Source: Gluconacetobacter dulcium
Lineage (GTDB): Bacteria > Pseudomonadota > Alphaproteobacteria > Acetobacterales > Acetobacteraceae
Reading direction: 5' to 3'
DNA length: 64,000 nt
NCBI RefSeq assembly: GCF_014174165.1
Contig: NZ_JABEQN010000021.1
Coordinates: 1 to 64,000 of the forward strand
Under the pieces are notes generated by a model. The model was given only the letters and a program-made list of their open reading frames with translations, was not told the origin of the DNA and ran no database searches. This document shows positions 28,729-36,104 of the stretch, in pieces. The translations under genes were made by a program, and so were the position numbers. Position 1 is the stretch's first letter, and every line of letters starts with the position of its first letter.

Positions 28729-29478
28729 TCAGACAAGCCCCGCCGCGCGCAGGTCTCCGACCAGTTCGGACGCGGTCGCCACCCGGATGCCCGGCTTGCG
28801 CCCGGCGGGCGGCCGCACCGCGAGAATCTTCAGCCGCCGGTCGATCTCCACGCCATAATCGGCAGGCGTGCCGATCTTCAGCGGCTTCTTGCGGGCCTTC
28901 ATGATGTTGGGCAGCGCGCAATGCCGGGGCTCGTTGAGGCGCAGATCCGAGGTCACCACCGCCGGCAGCGGCAGCGACAGCGTCTGCAACCCGGCATCGA
29001 TCTCCCGTGTCACCAGCAGCCGCCCGTCCACGAACCGCACGGCGGAGGCGAACGTCGCCTGGGGCCAGCCCAGCAGCGCCGCCAGCATCTGGCCGGTCTG
29101 GTTGCAATCATCGTCGATCGCCTGCTTGCCCAGGATAACGAGGTCCGGCTGTTCCTCCCCCACCACCGCACGCAGCAGCTTGGCCACCGCCAGCGGCTCG
29201 ACCGTCTCGTCGGTCTGGATCAGCGTGGCCCGGTCGGCCCCCATCGCCAGAGCCTGACGCAGCGTATCCTGCGCCTTGACCGGCCCGATGGAGACCACGA
29301 CGACCTCCTCGGCCAGCCCGGCCTCCTTCAGGCGCAGCGCTTCCTCCACCGCGATCTCGCAGAACGGATTGATCGCCATGCGCATGCCGGAGAGGTCGAT
29401 ACCGCTTTCATCCGTCCGGACGCGCGGCCGCGCGTTGGAATCGAGAACCATCTTGACCGGAACAAGGATCGTTTTCAT
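28729..29478 (-). CDS. etfB: electron transfer flavoprotein subunit beta
   Basis: A 249-residue ETF beta subunit with bound AMP. The N-terminus MKTILVPVKMVLDSNARPRV, the DVVVVSIGPVKAQDTLRQALAMG pattern (EEVVVVSIGPVKAQDTLR here) and the signature VTREIDAGLQTLSLPLPAV are all characteristic. It pairs with etfA directly downstream. The translation start at 29478 matches the family start exactly. Upstream, 39 bases away, is the acyl-CoA dehydrogenase gene whose electrons it accepts. Confidence 0.95.
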   Translation of the reverse strand: MKTILVPVKMVLDSNARPRVRTDESGIDLSGMRMAINPFCEIAVEEALRLKEAGLAEEVVVVSIGPVKAQDTLRQALAMGADRATLIQTDETVEPLAVAKLLRAVVGEEQPDLVILGKQAIDDDCNQTGQMLAALLGWPQATFASAVRFVDGRLLVTREIDAGLQTLSLPLPAVVTSDLRLNEPRHCALPNIMKARKKPLKIGTPADYGVEIDRRLKILAVRPPAGRKPGIRVATASELVGDLRAAGLV

Positions 29479-29517
29479 GGATGCTTTTCCTCCGTGGATC
29501 ATATCCGGGGCCACGCG

Positions 29518-31287
29518 TCAGAAATCCCCGGCGGCCAGCGCCATGAGGGGCGCATTCCCCGCGCCGATCTGCCGCGCCAGCGCCCCCGCCTGCGGCAGGA
29601 CGCGGCCGGCAAAGAACCGGCCGACCGCGATCTTGCGCCGCGCATGGGCATCCGCGTTCTCCCCCATCGTCACCACGGTCAGGGTCATCCGCAGCCACAG
29701 CCAGCCGAAGGCCACCAGCGCGAACAGGCGCAGATAGTCGGTCGCCGCCGCATTGCGCTCGTCCAGTCCGGCAAGATCGCCGTCGATCAGCCGCGCCGTC
29801 ACCGGCTCCAGATGCGCCAGCGCCTCCGCCACGGCCACGCGGAGCGCGGCAGCCTCGGCAACGCCCTCCGCCTGCTCCACCGTCTCCCTGATCAGCCCGA
29901 GGAACATCCGGACAGGGCGCCCCCCGTCCAGCGGCAGTTTCCGCACCACCAGATCCTGTGCCTGGATGCCGTTCGTCCCCTCGTAGATCATGGCGATCCG
30001 GGCATCGCGGACGAACTGCTCCTGCCCCCATTCCCGGATATAGCCATGTCCGCCCAGCACCTGCTGGCCCAGCACGGCGGCCTCGAACCCGAAATCGGTC
30101 AGCGCCGCCTTGATCACCGGCGTCAGCAGCGCCACCAGCCCGCCCGACACGCGCCGGACCTCCGGATCGGGATGGAATTTCTCCTTGTCCATCTCCAGCG
30201 CCGTAAACAGGCTCAGGACCCGCCCGGCCTCGATGAAGGACAGCATCGACAGCAGCATCCGCCGCACATCCGGATGGGCAATGATCGGCGCGGTGCCGGC
30301 CCCATCCGTCGCCCGCCCCTGCAACCGCTCGCGCGCATAGGTCGCGGCGGTCTGGTAGGAGGCATCGGCCACCCCCAGCCCCTGCACGCCGACGAACAGC
30401 CGCTCGGCATTCATCATGGTAAACATCGCGACGAGGCCACGATGTTCCTCCCCCACCAGCCAGCCCTGGCACCCGTCATAATTCATGACGCAGGTCGGCT
30501 GGGCATGAATGCCCATCTTGTGTTCCAGCGCCCCGACCGAGATGGCATTGCGCGCACCCGGCGCCCCATCCGGATCGGGCAGAAATTTCGGGCAGAGAAA
30601 CAGGCTGATGCCCCGCGTGCCCGCCGGCGCCCCCGGCAACCGCGCCAGCACGAGATGAACGACGTTCTCCGCCATGTCATGATCGCCGGAGGAAATGAAG
30701 ATCTTCGATCCGGTCACGGTGTACGAACCATCGCCGCGCGGCGCCGCCGTCGCCTTCAGCAAGCCCAGGTCGGACCCGGCCCCCCCTTCGGTCAGCGCCA
30801 TCGCACCGGTCCAGGTCCCGGCAATCATCTTGGGCAGATAAAGCGCTTTCAGCGTTTCGTCGCCATGCGCCTCGATCGCTTCATACGCCCCGCGCGTCAG
30901 GCCGGGAAACAGCCCGAACGACAGATTGGCGGCCGACAGCATCTCGTCCACGAGAATCTGTACCGTGCGCGGCAACCCCTGCCCGCCATGATCGGGCGAC
31001 GCCGACAGCCCACCCCATCCGGCGTCGGAGAACGCCGCATAGGCTTCCGCGAAACCTTTCGGCGTCCGCACCACGCCGTCTTCCAGGCGGCAGCCCTCGG
31101 CATCGCCGCTCATGTTCAGCGGCTGGAGAATCTCGGCGCAGAAACGCCCGGCCTCTTCCAGCACGGTCCCGACCACATCGGTATCGATCTCCGCATAAGC
31201 GGGGATTTCGGCAAAGACCTGTTCGGCGCCAAGGACATCCTTCAGCACGAACATCATATCCTCGACCGGAGCCTTGTAGGCTGGCAT
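29518..31287 (-). CDS. acyl-CoA dehydrogenase (long, DmdC/FadE-like with extra C-terminal domain)
   Basis: A 589-residue flavoprotein, longer than the ~380 of ordinary short-chain enzymes, matching the group with an additional C-terminal domain. The FAD and substrate segments are MALTEGGAGSDLGLLKA near residue 165 and GSKIFISSGDHD near 200. The helical domain follows, with GGHGYIREWGQEQFVRDARI and the catalytic Glu in MIYEGTNGIQAQDLV near residue 430. Substrate could be medium/long-chain acyl-CoA or 3-methylmercaptopropionyl-CoA. The beta-oxidation operon favours the former. The start at 31287 is MPAYKAPVED. Confidence 0.9.
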   Translation of the reverse strand: MPAYKAPVEDMMFVLKDVLGAEQVFAEIPAYAEIDTDVVGTVLEEAGRFCAEILQPLNMSGDAEGCRLEDGVVRTPKGFAEAYAAFSDAGWGGLSASPDHGGQGLPRTVQILVDEMLSAANLSFGLFPGLTRGAYEAIEAHGDETLKALYLPKMIAGTWTGAMALTEGGAGSDLGLLKATAAPRGDGSYTVTGSKIFISSGDHDMAENVVHLVLARLPGAPAGTRGISLFLCPKFLPDPDGAPGARNAISVGALEHKMGIHAQPTCVMNYDGCQGWLVGEEHRGLVAMFTMMNAERLFVGVQGLGVADASYQTAATYARERLQGRATDGAGTAPIIAHPDVRRMLLSMLSFIEAGRVLSLFTALEMDKEKFHPDPEVRRVSGGLVALLTPVIKAALTDFGFEAAVLGQQVLGGHGYIREWGQEQFVRDARIAMIYEGTNGIQAQDLVVRKLPLDGGRPVRMFLGLIRETVEQAEGVAEAAALRVAVAEALAHLEPVTARLIDGDLAGLDERNAAATDYLRLFALVAFGWLWLRMTLTVVTMGENADAHARRKIAVGRFFAGRVLPQAGALARQIGAGNAPLMALAAGDF

Positions 31288-31349
31288 GTCCTGTTCTTCC
31301 TTCTTGTACGATGTGCAATGTGCGGCGTGGCTGTGCGGCGTGCCGCCCG

Positions 31350-33617
31350 TCAGTTGCGCAGGGGTTTTCCGGTAGCGATCATCTGGCGCATGCGCGCCCT
31401 GGTCGGGTCGGTAAAGGCGAGGTCCAGAAAGCATTCCGTCACACGCGTATTCAGGTCCGCGACACGGACAGGCCGCCCGTCACCGGACAGAATGTCGGCC
31501 AGCGCCCCTGCAATCACGCGGTCATGCGGCGCGAGAGAAGGCGCCAGGTCCGCCACCACGCCCTCCAGCACCGCGCGCGGCGGCAGATGCAGATCCGGCG
31601 CGACGGGCGGCCGGAAACCGGGCCGCAACGCCTGCGCGACGGTACGGGCCTCGGCGATCAGCCTGTCGGCATTCATCACGATGCGATCATCCGGCCGCAG
31701 CAGGCGGGCCTCCCGCGCACAGAAGGCGCCCGGCCACGTCACGCCCCGCACCACGGCCCGCAGCGTCGCGGCGGCCGCAGCGCCCGCATCCAGCCCGGCG
31801 GCCTGATGCCGCGCCAGCCACGCCGCCACCCCACCCCAGCCCGGCACCAGCCCGACCTGCGCCTCGACCAGCCCGATCCGCGCCTCGGCATGGGCCACCA
31901 CCCGATGGGCATGGAGCAGACATTCACACCCTCCGCCGACAGCCAGCGCCCCAACCGCCCCGACCACCGGAAACGACGCTCCGGCCAGCGCATCGAACGC
32001 CTGCTGCCCGGCGCACAGAAACGCTTCAAGCCCCGCCCGGTCATTGCCTTCCGACAGCGCCAGCATGGCTTTCAGGTCCGCGCCGGCACTGAAGACCGGC
32101 CCGTCATTCCCCACGACCAGCGCATCGAAATGATCCGGCACGACGGCCGCAACCCGTTGCACGGCCTCGATCAGCGGCGCGGTAAAGACGTTCAGCCGGG
32201 TCTGGAAGGCAAACAGCCCCACACCCTCGCCCAGATCCCACAGCGACGCGGCCTCGCTCGACCAGACCGGTTGCCGTGCCAGACGCAGCGCCGGCAGCGC
32301 GATGACGCCTTCGGCCGGCTCCAGACGCGCATGCACCGCCCCCTGCGCCCGCGGTACCAGAACCTCGCGCGCACCCTCCGCGACACGATAGAACCCACCG
32401 GCGGAGGCCGCCTGCAAAAGAGCGGGCACCGGCTGCCCGTCCTCGGCCAGCCGGCCGGCCAGCCATTCCGCCCCGATCCGGTCGATCAACTCGAACGGCC
32501 CATAGGTCCAGCCATAGCCAAGCCGCATGGCCTCATCCACCTGGTCGGGCCGATCCGCGATCTCCGGCACCAGAGACGCCGCATAGGCCAGGGTGCGCGA
32601 CATCACCGCCCAGGCATAGCGCCCCGCGAGATCGTCCCCCGCCATGAGCCGGCGCGGCTCCTCCTCCAGCACAGGCGCCGGGCGCGGGTCGCGATACGCC
32701 CCGCCGGAAAGGTCCAGCACCTCCCGCGCCCCGCGTCCCGCGACCATCCGGTAGAAGCCGCCGCCGCCCTTGCGCCCCGTCAGCCCCTGCGCCAGCATCG
32801 CGGTGACGCGCGCGGGCTCGGCGTCATAGGCATGAATGGCGTCCCCAGCCGGCAGATTGGCCTGAAGCGAGCGGATCAGCCCCGGCATCAGGTCAATGCC
32901 GATCAGGTCGTACAACCCGAACACGCCCGTACGCGGCAGGCCGAACGGCTTGCCCATCACCGCGTCGGCGGTCTCCACGTCGATCCCCAGCCGCAAGGCT
33001 TCGCCCAACCCCGCCGCCAGCCAGAAACAGCCGATGCGATTGGCGATAAACCCCGGCGTGTCGTTGCAGGCCACAATGCTCTTGCCGAGGCCGACATCGA
33101 TAAAGCGGCTCAGCCGCGCCACGCTGTCCGGATCGGTCCGCGGCCCGGTCACCAGTTCCAGCAGGCGCATCTGGCGCGGTGGATTGAAGAAATGCGCAAT
33201 CAGCACATCACGAGCCAGCGCCGGGTCCATGCCCTCCACCAGATCGCGCAGCGGAATCGTCGATGTGTTGGACGACAGCACGCATCCCGGCTTCCTGACC
33301 CGCGCGATCTCCGCGAACAGGCCGCGCTTGACGTCCAGCCGCTCGGCCACCGCCTCCACGATCCAGTCCGCATCCGCCAGCAATGCCATGTCGCTGCGCG
33401 TGCTGCCGGTCCGCACCCGGTCCGCGAAACCGGGCAGCATGAAGCCCCCGGCCTTGACCTGCCGCTCCACCGCACGGGCGGCGACCTCGGCATCCAGGTC
33501 CAGCAGCACGACCCGCGCCCCGGCATTGGCCATATGCGCCGCGATCCCGGCCCCCATGGTCCCGGCGCCGATCACCGCGCAGGTCCGAAACGGCATTTCG
33601 TTTTCGATATCGTTCAT
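31350..33617 (-). CDS. 3-hydroxyacyl-CoA dehydrogenase / enoyl-CoA hydratase fusion (FadN-type order)
   Basis: A 755-residue bifunctional enzyme. Unlike FadB, the dehydrogenase half comes first: NAD-binding CAVIGAGTMGAGIAAHMANAG at residue 13 and HFFNPPRQMRLLELVTG near 140. The hydratase/crotonase half sits at the C-terminus (about 490-700), with an oxyanion segment NDGPVFSAGADLKAMLA and the two catalytic Glu in VGGGCECLLHAH and GLVEAQVGLVPGWGG. It hydrates enoyl-CoA and oxidises the product to ketoacyl-CoA for the thiolase downstream. This order matches FadN of Bacillus. It sits 10 bases from the ETF-QO gene. Confidence 0.93.
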   Translation of the reverse strand: MNDIENEMPFRTCAVIGAGTMGAGIAAHMANAGARVVLLDLDAEVAARAVERQVKAGGFMLPGFADRVRTGSTRSDMALLADADWIVEAVAERLDVKRGLFAEIARVRKPGCVLSSNTSTIPLRDLVEGMDPALARDVLIAHFFNPPRQMRLLELVTGPRTDPDSVARLSRFIDVGLGKSIVACNDTPGFIANRIGCFWLAAGLGEALRLGIDVETADAVMGKPFGLPRTGVFGLYDLIGIDLMPGLIRSLQANLPAGDAIHAYDAEPARVTAMLAQGLTGRKGGGGFYRMVAGRGAREVLDLSGGAYRDPRPAPVLEEEPRRLMAGDDLAGRYAWAVMSRTLAYAASLVPEIADRPDQVDEAMRLGYGWTYGPFELIDRIGAEWLAGRLAEDGQPVPALLQAASAGGFYRVAEGAREVLVPRAQGAVHARLEPAEGVIALPALRLARQPVWSSEAASLWDLGEGVGLFAFQTRLNVFTAPLIEAVQRVAAVVPDHFDALVVGNDGPVFSAGADLKAMLALSEGNDRAGLEAFLCAGQQAFDALAGASFPVVGAVGALAVGGGCECLLHAHRVVAHAEARIGLVEAQVGLVPGWGGVAAWLARHQAAGLDAGAAAAATLRAVVRGVTWPGAFCAREARLLRPDDRIVMNADRLIAEARTVAQALRPGFRPPVAPDLHLPPRAVLEGVVADLAPSLAPHDRVIAGALADILSGDGRPVRVADLNTRVTECFLDLAFTDPTRARMRQMIATGKPLRN

Positions 33618-33626
33618 GTCTTGGCC

Positions 33627-35243
33627 TCACATATTCGCGTAATTGGGGCCACCACCGCCCTCGGGCGGGGTCCAGGTAATGTTCTGGGCCGGGTCCTTGA
33701 TGTCGCAGGTCTTGCAATGCACGCAGTTCTGCGCGTTGATCACGAAGGAGGCCGCTCCATCCGCCGCCACCGCAACCTCATAGACCCCCGCCGGACAATA
33801 GAGCCGCGCAGGCTCGCCAAACCGGGGCAGGTTCTCGCGGATCGGCAGCAGCGGATCGGCCAGCCGCAGATGGCAGGGCTGATTTTCCTCGTGATTCACC
33901 CCCGACAGATACACCGAGGACAACCGGTCGAAGGTCAGCACCCCGTCCGGATTCGGATAGACGATCGGCGTCACCTCGGCGCGTGGCCGCAGGCTGGCAT
34001 GATCGGCCTTGCGATGGCGCAGCGTCCCCAGAACCGAGCCCCCCGCCAGCGCATGCGCCCACATGTCCAGCCCGCCGAGCGCCAGCCCCGCCAGCCCGAA
34101 GCGCGACCACAGCGGCTTGACGTTGCGGACAGGGTACAGATCCCGCCCGATCGCGGACATCCGCCATCCCGCCTCATAAGATCGCGGCTCGGGCAGATCC
34201 GGCTCCGCGACAATCGCATCCGCCGCCTGCATGCCGGAGAGGATGGCGTTATGCGATCCCTTGATCCGCGCGACATTCATGAATCCCGCCGCACAGCCGA
34301 TCAGCGCCCCGCCCGGAAAGGCCACACGCGGCACCGCCTGCCATCCGCCCTCGGTCAGGGCCCGCGCGCCATAGGCCACCCGACGCCCCCCGGCCAGCAG
34401 ATCGCGCATGGACGGATGCGTCTTGAAACGCTGAAACTCGTCGAACGGCGACAGGGTCGGGTTGGCATAATCCAGATGAACGACGAACCCCACCGTCACC
34501 AGTTGATCGGCACCGTGATAGACGAACGACCCACCCCCCGTATGCCGGTCCAGCGGCCATCCCACCGTATGCCGGATCAGGCCGGGATGACATTTCCCCG
34601 GCGCGACCTCCCACACTTCCTTGATCCCGAGCCCGTATTTCTGAAATCCTGAATCACGGTCCAGCCCATGGCGCGCAATGACCTGCTTGCTCAGCGAACC
34701 ACGCGCCCCTTCCGCCAACAGGGTGTAGCGCGCGCGCAGTTCCATGCCCGGCGTAAACGCCGCGGTCGGCTGGCCATCCTTGCCGACCCCCATGTCGCCG
34801 GTCGCAATGCCCGCGACCCGACCGGTCTCGTCATACAGGATCTCGGTCGCCGCGAACCCGGTATAGATCTCGACCCCAAGCCCTTCCGCCCGGCCCGCCA
34901 GATACCGCGTCACCTCGCCCAGCGAGCCGACGAAACATCCCTTGTTGCTCAGGCGTGCCGGAAACAGCATTTCCGGCACGGAAAACGCCCGCTCCCGCGT
35001 CAGGAACGCAAATCGGTCCTCCACCACCTCCTGGCGAAGCGGGCGATCGTCCTCTTCCCGCCACCCCGGCAGCAGCGCATCCAGACCCATCGGGTCCATG
35101 ACCACGCCGGAGAGGATATGGGCACCGGTTTCCGCCCCTTTCTCGACCACGATGACCTGAAGCTCGGGTGAGCGCTGCTTGAGCCGGATCGCCGCCGCCA
35201 GACCCGCAGGCCCCGCCCCGACGATCACGACATCACACGTCAT
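33627..35243 (-). CDS. electron transfer flavoprotein-ubiquinone oxidoreductase
   Basis: A 538-residue membrane-associated FAD/[4Fe-4S] enzyme passing ETF electrons to ubiquinone. The dinucleotide motif VVIVGAGPAGLAAAIRL is at residue 6. The iron-sulphur cluster ligands are in CVHCKTCDIKDPAQNITW, and the C-terminus ends GGPNYANM, the family ending. It is the first gene of the fatty-acid oxidation operon, with a palindrome about 60 bases upstream. Having its own ETF-QO lets the operon deliver electrons directly to the respiratory chain. Confidence 0.94.
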   Translation of the reverse strand: MTCDVVIVGAGPAGLAAAIRLKQRSPELQVIVVEKGAETGAHILSGVVMDPMGLDALLPGWREEDDRPLRQEVVEDRFAFLTRERAFSVPEMLFPARLSNKGCFVGSLGEVTRYLAGRAEGLGVEIYTGFAATEILYDETGRVAGIATGDMGVGKDGQPTAAFTPGMELRARYTLLAEGARGSLSKQVIARHGLDRDSGFQKYGLGIKEVWEVAPGKCHPGLIRHTVGWPLDRHTGGGSFVYHGADQLVTVGFVVHLDYANPTLSPFDEFQRFKTHPSMRDLLAGGRRVAYGARALTEGGWQAVPRVAFPGGALIGCAAGFMNVARIKGSHNAILSGMQAADAIVAEPDLPEPRSYEAGWRMSAIGRDLYPVRNVKPLWSRFGLAGLALGGLDMWAHALAGGSVLGTLRHRKADHASLRPRAEVTPIVYPNPDGVLTFDRLSSVYLSGVNHEENQPCHLRLADPLLPIRENLPRFGEPARLYCPAGVYEVAVAADGAASFVINAQNCVHCKTCDIKDPAQNITWTPPEGGGGPNYANM

Positions 35244-35300
35244 CCCCTCTCGATCCTCACGATGCCCAGGCACCTGCATCCCCCTCACGCCGCCAAACCT

Positions 35301-35318
35301 ACCAAACACTTGTTGGGT
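35301..35318. promoter_or_regulatory. imperfect palindrome upstream of the fatty-acid oxidation operon
   Basis: The 18-mer ACCAAACACTTGTTGGGT lies 58 bases upstream of the ETF-QO start. Its halves ACCAAACAC and TTGTTGGGT match as inverted repeats at 7 of 9 positions. This is the size and position of a TetR- or similar-family operator, and fatty-acid oxidation operons are often repressed by such proteins. No matching regulator gene lies beside it. The claim is speculative. Confidence 0.35.
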
Positions 35319-36104
35319 GAAATCTAGGGGCCGGCTCAACGCCTTGTCGAGGCCAAAAACAGGCACGAGCGATCACAGATGCATGATATCAATCGGCATT
35401 GAATTCTGCCCCTCTGGAGAAGTCCGCGCGGGATCGTTCGTTCTGATAGGGATCAGAAGCGGCTCCAGACGGCAGCCGAGCGGCCGCACACATCATCAAA
35501 CGGTCCAGCATAAGGCACCAGCGTCGTGCGCCCGGCCCGGACCATGTCCCGGACCGTCTTGTCCCGCTATTCCGGCTGCGCACCCGTGGGCGCCGAATGA
35601 ATGCAGCAATCCAGACGCCAGCCATTCATCTTCGCATAGCAGCGAAATTTCAGGCGCGACGAAGACAGCCGCTGGCGTGCGGGCCTGCGGCTCTCCCAAA
35701 AACATGAGCGAAAAGTTACAAAAAGCGACGATAACCGTTCGATGCCGTGCGCATAAAGACCGTTTCCACCGCCGTCTTCATGCCGTCAGAGATCCCACGC
35801 CGGCACACATCTGTGAACCGGCATGGAAAACCGACCCATCTGAAGGGGCAATCGGCACCGAAACCTGCCCCCTTCTGCGTGGATGCGACGGAAACCGCCT
35901 ATTTCGGCCTCCAACCGGGCCATCGGCAGAAATCCACGCCTATGCAAACCGTGCCGATGTCCGTCAGAGCGGACAACCAATCGCAAACCAGCAGGACGCA
36001 GCATCCATGCCGCAAACGCCAGAGCATTTCCACCGAAAACCAATTCGGTAGAAATGCTCCAGTAACCGCTCGATAAAAAGGGAAGGAATACCGCAGGCGG
36101 CCCT
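35319..36104. other. long non-coding stretch between beta-oxidation operon and TonB receptor
   Basis: About 785 bases without a convincing gene. Frames that are open here encode low-complexity or Arg/Pro-rich peptides without family resemblance, on both strands. Only the palindrome at its edge and one strong hairpin (36022-36059) stand out. The centre (about 35440-36000) may be the eroded remains of a former gene or insertion, but no fragment could be identified. A promoter for the minus-strand operon should lie in the first 100 bases. Confidence 0.5.
36022..36059. repeat. 16-bp hairpin downstream of the TonB receptor gene
   Basis: An inverted repeat 36022-36037 / 36044-36059 (GAGCATTTC and its partner GAAATGCTC flank ACCGAA / TTCGGT, with one mismatch) and a 6-base loop. 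It lies about 45 bases past the stop codon of the TonB receptor gene on the minus strand. No T run follows, so it may stabilise or end the transcript with a factor rather than act as an intrinsic terminator. Confidence 0.6.

Noticed and set aside
28681-34652. Very long open frames on the plus strand opposite the beta-oxidation operon (over 1000 codons).
   Set aside because: They are antisense to clearly identified enzymes with intact motifs. Their products are Arg/His/Gln-rich without family resemblance, as expected from GC-rich codon bias.
35301-35318. Palindrome considered as a Fur box or a PsrA site.
   Set aside because: It does not match the GATAAT-type Fur consensus or a GAAAC-N4-GTTTC PsrA site. 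It is kept only as an unassigned operator candidate.
35179-36051. A 290-codon open frame on the plus strand across the gene-free region.
   Set aside because: It overlaps the start of the ETF-QO gene antisense, is low in complexity, and has no recognisable domain.
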